Shown piece after piece: positions 1-10,873 of a stretch of DNA of 64,000 nt. The notes under the pieces were generated by a model. That model did no database searches, had not been told where the DNA came from, and was given only the letters and a program-made list of their open reading frames with translations. A program made the translations under genes and the position numbers. The stretch covers positions 124,001 through 188,000 of the forward strand of contig JAAVTG010000315.1 in NCBI GenBank assembly GCA_011947345.1, read 5' to 3'. Numbering within the stretch: the stretch's first letter is position 1; the number at the start of each line of letters is the position of its first letter. The DNA is from Phytophthora quininea (taxonomy: Eukaryota > Oomycota > Peronosporomycetes > Peronosporales > Peronosporaceae).

Positions 1-472
1 TGCCTCGCCACAGAGCGCGCGTTGACTTCAAAGACGCCGCGTCTGAGCTCGTTTTGAATGGGAGAGTCGTAGCTCTTGTCGTGCTCGGCCTTCCAGGCTT
101 CAAAGAGGCTGTTGAGCTGCTCCGACGACGACGGGGTCTGCATACAGACAACGATGTATCAATTTTCGCTAACTCAGCCCTTTTAGCTGCTGACTGCACC
201 TCCGTCAGCGCCCAATCGAGAATATTCTCCTTTTCACACTGGAACACGGCGGGAGGCAGCTGATCCGCCTCCTCCGTCGTGTAGCAGGACGACGGCACGG
301 CCGCGCACTCGCACCAGGCGCAGTGGTTCTTTACGCACGCGTCCTTGCTCGTGTAACCATGGCAGGAGGCCTCGCTGTCGCCGAACACTTGGGAGAGGGA
401 GTCACGTGTCTGCGCGGTGGCGGCGGGCAGCAGGAGACACAGTGTGGAGACGCACAGCAGAGAGCTCTTCAT
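1..472 (-). CDS. Papain-like cysteine protease (C1A), 5' part, runs off the window
   Basis: The ATG is at 472. The first 91 codons encode a signal peptide (MKSSLLCVSTLCLLLPAATA) and a Cys-rich segment with seven Cys, including HCAWCEC. A 62-nt intron at 199..138 (GTGCAG...TGCAG, phase 0) is inferred because the reading frame changes there. The second exon continues past position 1 and encodes FEAWKAEHDKSYDSP then ELRRGVFEVN, which matches the I29 inhibitor propeptide of papain-type proteases (F..W...H.K.Y, R..F..N). The catalytic domain would lie outside the window. Family members are secreted zymogens activated by removal of the propeptide. The Cys-rich block before the propeptide is extra to plant papains. 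The protease assignment rests on the propeptide only. Confidence 0.65.
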   Translation of the reverse strand, partial: MKSSLLCVSTLCLLLPAATAQTRDSLSQVFGDSEASCHGYTSKDACVKNHCAWCECAAVPSSCYTTEEADQLPPAVFQCEKENILDWALTEVQSAAKRAELAKIDTSLSVCRPRRRRSSSTASLKPGRPSTTRATTLPFKTSSDAASLKSTRALWRG

Positions 473-530
473 CCTTCGTTCTTGGGGGAACCGATCTTGA
501 AGATTGAGCCATTGAATCAGATTTTGATCA

Positions 531-552
531 GAGTCTGAGTCTGAGTCTGAGT
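531..552. repeat. GAGTCT hexamer tandem repeat
   Basis: Three full copies and one partial copy of GAGTCT lie in the presumed 5' flank of the protease gene. Apart from this, 473-1009 shows nothing I can assign; it is the shared upstream region of the divergent protease and jacalin genes. Confidence 0.85.
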
Positions 553-1009
553 AAAAGGGAGGGGGAATCTGGTCTGGTGTTTTGCTCTTGCTTGTGTGTT
601 GTCGCGGAAGCTACACAAGAGAAGCAATTGATCTCCGATCCGGCCTGTCATGTTGTCAATGCTGCCAATGGCGCAGTAAAAGCCACCGCTAATCGCTCTT
701 CCGAGCCACCAGTTGGCGGTGGGCCGTTCCGCTAGTGGTTGAACAGCGCCAAGATGTCGTTAAGTTACCGTCGTCTACCGATCTCACTTTGCTCCTGACT
801 TCGTGCTGGCTCCCCGACCATCGAGATTTTGACTAAATATTTTAGTCACATCGTCGCGATGCACAACAACTATCAGCATCTTCGATTACGGCAAGTCTTG
901 GTCTCGAGAGGAACGATCATCGTTACGTTTGCGGGCTTCTGCGCCTTCCAAAGCGTTTACCTTCGACCACTTGCAAAGATTTGTGGTGGCGAGTAACAAG
1001 CCACGTACG

Positions 1010-4000
1010 ATGGGGATACTGCTGGGGTTTCTAGCATTTGTCGTCTTCCACAGCGTTGTCGCTCAGAAAGAAGGCGTGCAGTTAAGCGAGACATTCGGCG
1101 GACCTCATGGCACTGTCTTCTCGGACGAGGCTTCGGTGGCTCCTGGAATGACGGTGAACAGCATCACAGTTCGTGCTGGCAAGCGTGTCGACGGACTTGC
1201 CATAAAAATTACCACAGTAACGGGGTCGGGGATGAGTTTGACGCACGGTGGTGAAGGTGGAGAGGAAAACACGTTAACACTTGACCCTGGGGACCACATC
1301 ACGTCGATGGAGGCGCACTGGGAGGAGAAGGACAGTCACACAAGGATTTTCTACCTCAGCTTCGGGACGAGTGTGGGGAAAACATTATCTGCAGGAAGCC
1401 CCACTGAAAATATTGGCAAGGTGACTGCACCTGAAGGTTACCAATTGAGCGGATTTCACGGCCGTGACGGAAACGAGATCGACTTGTTAGGCGCGATCTG
1501 GACGAGTATTGAACCACTGGAGGGGCCTTTAGGAACGGTTGTGCCTGCCGATTTATCGGGCTCGACAGACTCAACGATTCAAGCTCCTACATCGGGATCG
1601 GGAACGGCGACAGCTACTATTCAAGTCCCCGAAGGCGGATCGACAACACCAGTGGCTCCAGCTGCCCCAATAGCGCCAATAACAGAAGACGGCTCCGGTT
1701 CGGAAGCACCGGAGCCAGCACCGACAATCGCGGGCATCAAATTGAGCGAAGCTTTCGGTGGACCTCACGGCGAGCAGTTCTCGGATCAACCGTCCGCTAT
1801 TTCTCAGCAGAAAGTGGCGTCTCTTACAATTCGAGCTGGCGAGCGAATTGACGGTCTCTCGTTGGAAATTACGGCGCCTTCTCCGATTGTTCTAACGCAT
1901 GGAGGAACGGGTGGCACCGACAACAAACTCACTCTTGGTGAAGGCGAATACATCACCGCTATGGATATTAACGTTGGTCAGAAACGAGGGCGTACACGAA
2001 TCTTCTACTTGAAATTCACCACCAACAAGGGCAATTTCGTCGAAGCAGGTGGCACAACTGGTGAGAGAAGCTCGGTAATAGCACCTGACGGATATCAACT
2101 CGGCGGGTTCTTCGGTCGAAATGGCGACGAAATTGACAAGCTCGGTTTGATTTGGACGAGCATTGAAAAGGTGGAGCCTAAGCCAACGCTCCCCCTCTAC
2201 TTACTGACGAAGACATCCGACTCAGTGCTCCGCTGGGTGGACCTCACGGAAACGCATTCTCCGACATCAATCTCATCTATCTCGAGCAAACGATGAGTTC
2301 GATCACGATCCGTGCTGGTGAACGAGTAGATGCAGTGACTTTGCAAGTTGCCACGCCAGTTAAAAGAAGTTTAACACACGGTGGAACTGGCGGAACGGAG
2401 AACACGCTCACGTTTGGTCCTGGAGAGTACATTAAGTCGATCGAGGCTCACTGGGACAAACATAAGAAACACACTCGTGTGTTCTACATTGCGTTTACTA
2501 CAAACAGGGGCAATACTCTCTCTGCAGGGAGTCCTACCGACAAGAAAGGCACGGTCGAAGCGCCTGAGGGATTCCAACTCAGCGGCTTTTTCGGCCGCAA
2601 CGGTGACGAGATCGATCAGTTGGGGGCGATTTGGACACGAATCGGCGCCAAGTCCGTGCCGCTCAAGGATGAAAAGGGTACTGGTGACGGCACCTATGGC
2701 ACCACCATCCGCAACTGGGTGGGCCCAACAATTGGCGATGCTACCGACAAAGCTTGCTACCGGAAAACTCAACCTTACAACGGCAACGAAATCTGCCCAT
2801 TGGGATACGGCAAGGACGACGATGACTGCATCACTCAGTGTCCGCTTGCCTACCCTGTTTCCTGCGGACGGGAATGTCTTCGACAGAACGATAATTGTGT
2901 CATGGCGACGCTCAGCAAGATCTTCGCCGTCGTCTCGGTTGCTCTCAACGCAGCTACTGGTGGTGTGTTTGGTAAAATTCTTGTCGCCTTCAAGACCGCC
3001 AAGTTGATTATCATGTGCGCAACCAACATCATTTCGGTCGCTAAATCTCTTAACAGATACATGCGCAACCAGAAGATGACAGGTCCTCAAAGTTCGACGG
3101 AAGAGCTGCTCGATGTGGCCTACCAGTCCGATGTCGTGCTGGTCGATTTACCAGTGGCAATCTGCACTTGTCTTGGCATTCCTGTTCCTGCTGGCGCCAA
3201 GTTCGCTGATAAGATCATCAAGATGGCCGAGAGTGCAGTGAAGGAGGTCGTCACCAACGGCGACGACATTCTCAGCGACGCCGGCAGCTTTATGAAATTC
3301 CTGACAGGATCGATGAATGTCGACGATGCAGAAATGCAGGTGTCCGATCTTCAGGAGCTCATGGATAAGAACACGAGCTGCGGGTATGAGCTCAAACGAC
3401 TCACCGACCGTGTTATCATTGCCGTGAGCAGCATCCGTCAAGCCACGCCAGATATCCCCATCAACGACATTCGAGTCAACATCAGCAGGTCCCCCACCGC
3501 GCTCAACGACATCCCCACTGTCACCAACAATTGCATGGGCGAGCTGTTGACTTCCAAGACGACAGAGACGGCCTACCAGACGCGCGACCTGCTGCGTAAA
3601 ACCTTCGGTGTCATCTTGGACCAGTTGGTCGAGACAGCGCAGACCGATTTGGGCAAGTCCGTGTCCGCCGACGACTACATGCTTTCCATCGCGAATATGG
3701 GGCTCACCATCATCTCAACATTCGATCCGACGGGTCTTGCTGCTTTGGCTGCGGAATTTGTCCAGCCAACGTGCGGTCCTACGGCGTTCCTCGGGGAAAT
3801 CGACGACGGAACGCTGTACGAAGCACTGGGACTCACCACCGTCGACGAAGCGTTTGAAGGCAGCTACGGTACGTGGACCAAGTCCGGTGACGGGGTCGCT
3901 ACGCTTATCTTCGAGAGCACCGACACGAAAGACGTGACGGTGGTGGTGCATTCCGGTGGTGACACATACGCCGAGGTGGACGTCGGTGCTGGTGACACCG

Positions 4001-4173
4001 TCCAGTGGACAGCCATGATCCCCGAGCTGGAAGACAAGACCATGTACTTGGACCGCTGGCGTCCTGGACTCTTTGGTCTTCCTGGGTCTGGTGGTGGCTC
4101 CTTACTACTGTGGATTCCTCGCTCTCCAGCCGGAGGACACCTTATCATGCACGTACGCATCAACGTCAGCTAA
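1010..4173 (+). CDS. Secreted protein with three jacalin-like lectin domains and a helical C-terminal module
   Basis: The start at 1010 gives a signal peptide (MGILLGFLAFVVFHSVVAQ). Two jacalin-like domains follow (about 1080-1520 and 1735-2180), each with FGGPHG, an LTHGG-G motif, R-FYL/S-F and GFxGRxGxEID, separated by a Thr/Ser/Pro/Ala linker. A third copy (about 2210-2650) is in another frame; the switch lies at the CCCCC run at 2191-2195 and is explained by one missing base. Behind it come a Cys-rich stretch (2750-2890), a mostly helical region with a hydrophobic segment near 2900-3050, and a C-terminal beta-like segment ending at 4173. Jacalin folds bind mannose or galactose sugars; the helical module I do not recognise. 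The 3' end is duplicated at 20.4-20.65 kb. The break could be an assembly error or a real frameshift. Confidence 0.75.
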
Positions 4174-5080
4174 AGTTGAAGTTGGTCTGCGACGTGAGAC
4201 TACTTGAGAAACGTAAACAAAAACGTTAAACTGGATGAAGTACATGAGATATCCATCCATGCAAGCAGACCATCTGAATCACTAGCCTGTTCAACCTCGT
4301 GGGATTGGAGCTCGGAGCAAAGATAACGCGCTATAATAGCATCATGATGTCAATCGTTGTCTGGGGATCTGGGAACGCAGCTGGCAATTCTGCATTGCGA
4401 AGAAGCCCGAGCACACGCTCGTGTCGAATGTAACGACATGAACCTGCTGGTTGCGCCACTGAAGATCAAAAGCGTGACGAGTAGCTGGGGGTGGACCAGG
4501 CGGAGGGTTGAGCGGAGTAGCTCTCACATCGTACAGATCGTACGTGAAGCGGTTCAACAGCTTCGATATCCTCAAGCAGAAAATGTACTGGAGTCCATGG
4601 AGTTGGTGACACATTTGTAGCTTGCGGTGAACCGATCGCCATCGCTGACAGTACAAGATTTCAACGATCACAGTCCTGGATGGCGCGTGAGCAGCACTAT
4701 CACGCAGCGTGCAGAGCGACAAGTCTGGCGACTGTGTCTAGTTGGCTGATGTCTGCACTGCTAAGCCGTACAATTACCGTCGACCGGGGAATTCGGCTTG
4801 CAATATAACCTGCGGAAATTTCGTGTTGCCTTGACGGATAGTCCGCCACCCAGGCACGGCCGTCGTTCCAGACCAAGTGCTGGAGCCAGATGCCTAGCGG
4901 CCACGGGCCGAACTCGGCTACGCGGCTCCACGCCTCCAACGGAATGGCCTGCGCTACCAGAGTGCCGCGTCTTCTTCTTCGTCGCCATCCTCGTCCTCGC
5001 AGTGACTAGCTCGAAGGCCATCAAGGTTGAAAGACGCCAACGCGCGGCGCAGTCGGTCGATGCCGCCCTCACTTCCGTGG
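3905..5080. repeat. Copy A of a 1.1-kb inverted duplication
   Basis: This stretch, from the 3' end of the jacalin gene through the downstream spacer, reappears in reverse orientation at about 19565-20655. Matches are long and nearly continuous, for example the spacer next to the jacalin stop, the region round 4330-4390, and the stretch 4600-4840. Copy A holds about 95 bp near 4840-4940 that copy B lacks; copy B keeps a base near 4980 that copy A lacks. End points are estimates from eye alignment. Confidence 0.85.
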
Positions 5081-5085
5081 ACTGA
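4342..5085 (-). pseudogene. Degenerate member of a three-copy unknown ORF family (copy A)
   Basis: Read on the minus strand from about 5085, one frame gives RLRRALASFNLDGLRASHCE followed by an acidic run. After a one-base loss near 4980 the frame continues as TLVAQAIPLEAWSRVAEFGP and ends near 4700. A further ORF (4722-4342) follows. The same protein features are intact at 26829-27254 (copy C) and partly present at 19568 (copy B). I do not recognise the family. Since copies A and B are broken at different places, at least these two look like decayed or mis-assembled copies. Confidence 0.55.
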
Positions 5086-5185
5086 ATGTCGTTCCCCAAG
5101 AGTGTTGAAGTTTTCCTGCGACTTGTGAACACAGGGATAAAATATACATCGAAATGCTTGTTGAAATCTAGTGAAACGTCCTTAA

Positions 5186-5700
5186 ATGATGGCTACTGCT
5201 ATTTCAAAAGAACACAACCATGAACGTGGCAATGCCCATGATGGCGATGCCGCTACAGCAGGTGCACGTCGCGCGCGCCCGCAGGTCCCCGTACCCCCGT
5301 GAGCAACACGCCGCTGGAGATCTCCCGCGAGGCCAGGCAGCAGCTGCGTGCAATCCGCCGTCGCGCGTTCGAGCGGCATCAGGAGACGGCACAATGGACC
5401 AAAGAGCTGCTGGGTGGCGTCCACCAAGAGGCTCCTACCTCTGTCATTAGCAGCCACTCGACGGACCAATTGCAGTCCCAACTTACAGCCAAGAAGCAGC
5501 AGCTGGACGTGTTGCAGCGAGAGATGACGCAGCAGCAGCAAGAGCAGGAGGCGGCGCAGACCAAGTTTGAGGAACTGTTGAAGGCTCTGAAGAGTGTGGC
5601 AGATGCAGAGGCGTTGAAACAGTGCCAAGAGCAAGTGGACCAAGAGAAGAAGACGCTGCTGGTCAACAAGCAGCGGAAGATGGAGATCGTCCGCCTGTAA
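5186..5700 (+). CDS. Small coiled-coil protein, unknown function
   Basis: The ORF from ATG 5186 (MMATAISKEHNHERG) reads into a stop at the CCCCC run at 5294-5298. The +1 frame then gives an open reading frame to 5700 with no ATG of its own. One missing C joins the two into a protein of about 171 residues. The C-terminal two thirds are a predicted coiled coil rich in Gln, Glu, Lys and Leu (QQLDVLQREMTQQQQEQEAA; KSVADAEALKQCQEQVDQE). No signal peptide or catalytic motif is seen. Coiled coil suggests dimerisation or a scaffold role; nothing more can be said. If the break is real, the gene is dead. Confidence 0.5.
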
Positions 5701-6082
5701 GGATAGCTGTGCTCCCGTTTAACATGATGAACTTGGAGGACACACTACGGTGCAGCTGAAGCTGACGTGTTGTTGTTTAACTACTGGAGACCTTCCAGTG
5801 TCCTCCAGCAGACGAGTCTTTCGTTGGTCGTCGGTCGTCGTGTCGGTTGCGCTTGACTCGCAGAGTTGTTCGACAGATCACAGACGCGCCTCGAATCGTG
5901 TGGATTCGTCGTCGTGGAAGCTGCAGCGGGTCAAGACGACGCGACGAAGGTGCCACTGCAGCGAGAGGGGCCGCTTGGGTCTTGGCTGCACCTGTCGGTT
6001 CATCTGGCGGCGAAGGAAACTCACTGGGGGGCTGCAGCTAGCAGTTCATTCCCCAAACGTCCTCGTATCACGCACTCCTATC
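5701..6082. other. Intergenic, nothing assigned
   Basis: Open frames here are short, overlapping and carry no domain-like pattern. It likely contains the 3' flank of the coiled-coil gene and the promoter of the following gene. Confidence 0.5.
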
Positions 6083-6714
6083 ATGACTTCGGAAGTCGAC
6101 TTGTCCATCATCGCTGAGTTCCTCGAGGAGATCGACTTGGACGGCACGATGGACGAGATCAAAGCGCTGGATGCGGTCTCTGAAGATCCACAGGCTGTCA
6201 CCTGCAAGCGCATCAAATCCCCGGTCGAACGCGAGAAGCAAAAAGGCTACGACAAAAAGTCTCGCGAGAAAAAGAAGGTGAGCTACTGCGTGCTGCCTTG
6301 CTAGTGAGACGCGGCAGACGGGTGACTGGGCTGTGTCTGCAGTTGACTCACCAGAACGAGTGCGTCGTCTTCATCCAAGGCCTTAAGATGATGGTCTTCA
6401 TGCTCAGTGGTCGAGTGCAGTACACTCACCACGCCATCCAGACACTACAAGACGAAGTGCTGCTGACGGACGGACGAGCCATCCAGAAGCGATACCTCAT
6501 GACGCAGGTGTCGATCAACCACGAGCTCTCGAACACAGCGGCCAAGTGGGTCTCCAACTGGGAGCTGCGAAGGGCCGACAACAAGTGCTTTATGAAACCC
6601 TGGGCGGACGAGGTGGACCCGTTAATGGCGCGACTGAAGGAGCTGATCACCCACTCGAGCATCACCAACAACCTGCTGCTAGAACACGCGGTCGACGCGT
6701 TGCCATTTCAATAA
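6083..6714 (+). CDS. bZIP-like protein with Tyr-containing basic region (1 of 3)
   Basis: Exon 1 (6083-6277) encodes an acidic N-terminus (MTSEVDLSIIAEFLEEIDLD) and the basic stretch REKQKGYDKKSREKKK. A 65-nt intron at 6278-6342 (GTGAGC...TGCAG, phase 0) is placed because the exon-1 frame stops at 6302 while a second open frame starts after the AG. Exon 2 encodes about 120 mostly helical residues ending ALPFQ. The stop codon overlaps an AATAAA. The basic region resembles that of the 9150 and 10874 genes, suggesting a small family of DNA-binding, bZIP-like regulators. A clear leucine zipper is not visible in this member, so DNA binding is inferred. Confidence 0.55.
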
Positions 6715-6732
6715 AAAAATTGTAAATGCATT

Positions 6733-7024
6733 TTATTTCCTTGAATCTCGTGTGTGTGTGTGTGTGTGGTGGTGGAATCTGTGAACGGAGCAGCTTTGAG
6801 CGCGCTGTTGAGACGCAGCTTTGTGGATCTCTTCGTACAGCTTGAGGTGGTCTCGGTGCGTGCTCTTGTTGTCGGCGACCGCGCTCGTAGCGACGACTGC
6901 AGCACGGTCCTAAGTGGCCACTGTCAATCGTGTTGCCAAACCACACGCGCATTCTTCATAACTCACTCACGTTGTCACCGCCGCTCGCTTTCGCGTCGAA
7001 CATCTGCCGCGCATAGAGTATCAT
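6733..7024 (-). CDS. Possible short spliced gene, unknown
   Basis: On the minus strand, ATG at 7024 opens 18 codons (MILYARQMFDAKASGGDN). They are followed by a 61-nt intron at 6970..6910 (GTGAGT...CTTAG, phase 0) and an exon reading RAAVVATSAVADNKSTHRDH and LKLYEEIHKAASQQR to a stop at 6733. The far end is coded by the TG microsatellite (His-Thr repeats). The splice sites and GC-rich third positions favour a gene, but the true start may be further upstream: a W..ED..FLEG stretch near 7040-7060, slightly SANT/Myb-like, lies in another frame. Confidence 0.35.
6751..6768. repeat. TG dinucleotide microsatellite
   Basis: About nine TG units, running into GGTGGTGG, between two convergent genes. 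Confidence 0.9.
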
Positions 7025-7303
7025 TGAAGCCCTCAAGGAAGTGGGTGTCCTCTGCTGTCCACAAAATCAAGACAAGGCAGAATTAGCTTCGGTCTCCATA
7101 GTCACCGAACGCTGCTGCTTTCAACCTCAGTCGAACGTCGACCCCGAGGCATGGGCTACATATTCGGGCGAGCCTGCTGGATACGCAGTGTGGTCTTGAC
7201 TGAGATCCCTGGAGGATGGACATCTGGGGTCAACAAGTTGCCTGACCTGGTTCGAACAGCGAGATGCATTCGGGATCGCTTACGGTACGCGCTTCAATTG
7301 CAG
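7025..7303. other. Intergenic, nothing assigned
   Basis: Short stretch between two minus-strand candidates; no convincing open frame apart from the SANT-like fragment noted for the 6733-7024 gene. Confidence 0.5.
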
Positions 7304-8270
7304 CTAAGGCGACGACTCCGGTAAGACGGTCCAATGGAGGTCGTCGAGCTCCATGACGAGTGTGTTTAGCCGGTGATAGAGCTCGAGGCGTGACGACAGC
7401 GCCTTGTAGTGGTCAGCGACGACACGGATGGTGGTCATGCGGCCCCAGACAAAGATGAAGCTCTGCACGACGTCCAGCAGGTTGACACCCCTGTGGACTC
7501 GGGACTCACGCAGACAGAAGGCCACCGGGTTGAGCGACTGCGCCAGGATCCGACGACACAGCAGAGCGAAGACCACCTCCTCCAGCTCGACCACTTCCAG
7601 ACCGATCAATCGGTGTCTAACCTGCTCACAAACCGCCGTTAGAACCGACAATACCAAGGCGTTTGCATTGTACCCACCGTCTTCCTGCGTCGATACCGGC
7701 CTTCGTATCTGCGTTGGCGCCGACGACATCGCTCCTTTTCGTCCCGTGGAGACAGCTACCAGACAAACGCTAGTAAAGATGAAATAAATCGTTAACATCG
7801 CGCAACATTGACCCCGGACCTTGAGAGCGCGGAAGCCGCTGTCCTTGCCTGCCATTTCGTCCACGGCGCAGTCCAAAAGCAAAAGTGAAGGCTGGCATCG
7901 ACACGCGTTGTTGAACCTGGGGCCCTTCCTAGCCTCGGATGACTGCGAGGTTGGCGCCAGAAGCGCCAGATAACGCGGGCGCAGATATCTAGGCGGCGAG
8001 CTCATATCGAATTCAAGTCGGAGCGCGTCTGCAGTCCACAACCGGTGGCTTGCTTCTTGATGCATTCACAATGGAGCCTGCTAGACTAGCGTTAGTAGTA
8101 ACACCGAGGTGACTATGACTAGTCGTCTTCGTGGTGGGGATCGACGACGGCGGCGTCTCGCTAGACGACTGAATGCGACGTGGTGAATCACGCTGACCCA
8201 CCGCCATAGCCAAATCAAAAGCATTAAAGGTGTCGACGCGCCAGCGAGAGTTGAACAGCGAAATCACCAT
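7304..8270 (-). CDS. Hypothetical protein in two frames, possible membrane protein
   Basis: Two overlapping minus-strand frames show coding-like codon use. The upstream one (8270-8013, MVISLFNSRWRVDTFNAFDL...) is Ser/Thr/Pro-rich. The downstream one (8065-7304) contains a hydrophobic stretch (AMLTIYFIFTSVCLVAVS) and a helical C-terminus (KALSSRLELYHRLNTLVMEL). They may be joined by an intron or a small base loss near 8015-8060; I cannot place the junction. No family was recognised. The C-terminal 100 residues, with strong GC at third positions, are the best supported part. Confidence 0.4.
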
Positions 8271-9149
8271 TGTGGTCCTGTCCAGGTCAGCTGGACAGCG
8301 CAGCGTCGGCAGTCACTTTCGGTGTGCATATTTGCTTTCGCGGGGCTTCCTCGCGGTGCTAAAGTCTGGGGGCGCCAAGCACACCGAGGGCACCAGCGCA
8401 GCAGCAAATAATAGCCCAGTGCGTCCTTCGCCGCCTTGGCCTCGCCTCCAGTCTCGACGGTGTGTTTTCCCGCTTCAACTGTCCATCGCTGAAGATAGCG
8501 CAGTTAACATTCTCCACGCGTGGCACTACCGTGTATCAGACCAAGAGGACCGATTGTCGGTGCCGTCGCCTCGGAGTTCCAAGGCGCGCACCAACGAGCT
8601 GCATCACGCGCCACCATCTTAATGGCATCTAGCTCGGCGACTTAAGTCCGTTGCCGCCGCGGCAGTTTAACACCGAGCGCGCGAGTCATTCGCCACAAAA
8701 CAAAGTGGCTCCTCCTTCAAGAGCTAGACTCGGATCCCACAGCTCGCTGGGCCGACATTCCGCCCTCATTCCACGTGGTGATGCCCTCGAAGAGATCCAT
8801 CCCATCATCGGCTCGACGACCGAGACTTCTTCAACACCGAAGCAAGCGCACCGAGAGCACTTCGCCACCACCGCACACCACCACGCTCCGCGCCAAGCCG
8901 TCGAGACTCGACTCGACTTCCGCTCACTGCCGATGGTGACGGCCGCAGATATCGAAAGCCGCCGGCCAGTTGTATGCCAGCGTTCTAACTCCGCAGGATC
9001 CCACCGTCGAAGGCCACTGGGAACACTGCATGTGGGTCGCAGGCTGGCTTGACTCGGCTAAATTTTGATCGCATGTCGTCATCGCGCGGCGCCTTAGCGA
9101 CGGGCACGTTGCCGGCACAATTCATAGCTGCCCCAGCTTGGTGCGCTGG
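8271..9149. other. Long 5' region, no supported gene
   Basis: Two plus-strand frames are open (8230-8622 and 8651-9052). Their composition is low-complexity and Arg/Ser/His-rich, with no domain or splice support. This may be promoter and 5' UTR for the downstream bZIP-like gene. Confidence 0.4.
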
Positions 9150-10160
9150 ATGACTGCGTGCCGCTTCGCGCCCGCACTTGACCTGGCAGACCAGCCTGCA
9201 GAGACCATGGTGACCGCCGTGGTCCAGTCGCCAATTTGCCCCCGCGGACCACAGTCTCCGATGACCGACGCGCGGCTATCCTGGGCCACGGGGCCCGTGC
9301 ACTCGAACGCCTATTTGTACGGGGACGAACTGGAGATCCACATCGCGGCGCTCAACGACTTCTGCTCGACGGCGTCCATCGATCCGTGGGAGCTGGCCGA
9401 CTGGGCCCGACCGGTGGACTTTTCGACCGCACCGCCGCCGAGCTCGCCGTCCTCGGTGGCTTTTCTGCCGTCCTGCTACCCTCCGTCGCCACTCAAACCG
9501 ACGGTCGTCCGCCACAAGGTGGTGGTGGTTCCGGAGATGCTGCGCGTCACCAAAGACGTCGTCGCTAACGTCTTCATCAAGGCGGAACCAAAACCAATCG
9601 ACGTCGTCCAAATCCACCACCGTCCACCACCACTACCACCGACAACGACAACCTCGCGCTGCACGCCGCCTGACGACGACGACCGCGAGTTTCTTCGCCT
9701 GCGTCAGCGCGGATACGAACGGCGCTACCGCAGCCGCAAAGAGTGAGTAGTGCAGCTTGTCCCCGGCCCCAATCCCAACCAACCGACTGTGCCGCTTGTG
9801 TATTCGCAGAGTCAACTCAAGAAGCAGCGCGACGTGTGGCTCCGTCTGGAGATGAAGCTCGCGGGGATCGTAGCAAGCGCTGCCAGCCGGTGGTGCGCGT
9901 CAAGCGTCGACGCGAAAACCTGCTCACCAAGGTGTGCTACCTGCTGCAGGAGGAGCGGCTGCTGCGGGGCGACCGCATCGCCATGCAGTCGCTCTGTGCG
10001 TGGGAGCAGATCTCGCATCCGCGAGTACACGGACAAGAACGAGCTGCGCACTACGAGCGAGTGGCAGCACAACGCCGACAAAATCCTCGGCCAGTGCGCC
10101 GCGCTCGGACCGCTCCAGTTCAACCCGTACGCCCCCACGAAGCTGCGCTTCACGTGGTAA
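9150..10160 (+). CDS. bZIP-like transcription factor (2 of 3)
   Basis: Exon 1 (ATG 9150, alternatives 9207 or 9258) ends in a basic region RQRGYERRYRSRK. A 69-nt intron (9743-9811) is followed by QLKKQRDVWLRLEMKLAG. The frame then shifts at GGGG 9863-9866, consistent with one lost base, to ENLLTKVCYLLQEERLLRGD. Here L-L-L-M recur every seven residues, a short leucine zipper. A second shift near 10009-10020 restores frame 1 to end REYTDKNELR...LRFTW at 10160. Basic region plus heptads support a bZIP-type DNA-binding dimer acting in the nucleus. The N-terminal half is Pro/Asp-rich and may be an activation region. The two breaks make the exact protein uncertain. Confidence 0.55.
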
Positions 10161-10873
10161 TACCGCACGGACGCGAGCACAAATACGCTCGCAGGCTTCA
10201 CCCCACCAACTTCTACATGATCAAGGATCGAGCGTTAGCTGCTTACGATTTAATCCAGTACAATAACTTCCTTGACCACATTTCTTGATGCAAGACTTGA
10301 AGCACCAATGTCTACCTCCTGGCTAAGTGTATTTTGCTTGCTGGTTAGCGGCTCAACGCGAGAGTGGCCCGGCTGAATTGCATGCAGACCGGTCAGGCGT
10401 CCACATCGCTCCGAGGGAGGTAGGTGCTTTGCCCACCGACACTGCGATCGGCTCGTGCTACCTTTGCCAGCACCGATCGTCAAGGACCTCCTCGATTCGA
10501 CGGTGCCTAGCACATGCATAGCCATAGCCACCACCACAGCGGCGAGTTCATGAGAATGAGGCTGAAGCCGCTAGTATCCGTCACGTACGATGCGCCGCTA
10601 AGGTTTCAATCGTCGACAGGAACTCATTTGTACAGTAGCCCAAGTCTTCAACAGTGTCTTCCCTGTCTGGGTGTTGCCGACCGATGACCACCTTCGCGTC
10701 CATCGTAGCGAATGGTGCTGTAGCTTCGGTCGAAATCAGAGTGGCCACCTTCCTCCGGGCTACGACGCCACGACCCGAGGACATCAATGACAAAGGAACG
10801 CCAATGGAAACTTGCCGCGCTGCCAACAGCTCGCTCACTCTGCCTTTTGCTTCACGGTGCACACTTTGGGCTG
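10161..10873. other. Intergenic, nothing assigned
   Basis: Scattered short frames on both strands; no splice-supported or domain-like coding pattern. Confidence 0.5.

Noticed and set aside
2162..2210. A short intron as the cause of the frame change in the jacalin gene
   Set aside because: The only GT...AG pair would be about 42 nt with the branch-like CTGAC four bases from the AG, and it joins the wrong frame.
2371..3090. Minus-strand ORF of 239 codons inside the jacalin gene
   Set aside because: Antisense shadow of a domain-supported coding region; no motif of its own.
8230..9052. Two plus-strand ORFs before the second bZIP-like gene
   Set aside because: Low-complexity Arg/Ser/His composition, no domain, no splice signals, no relatives visible.
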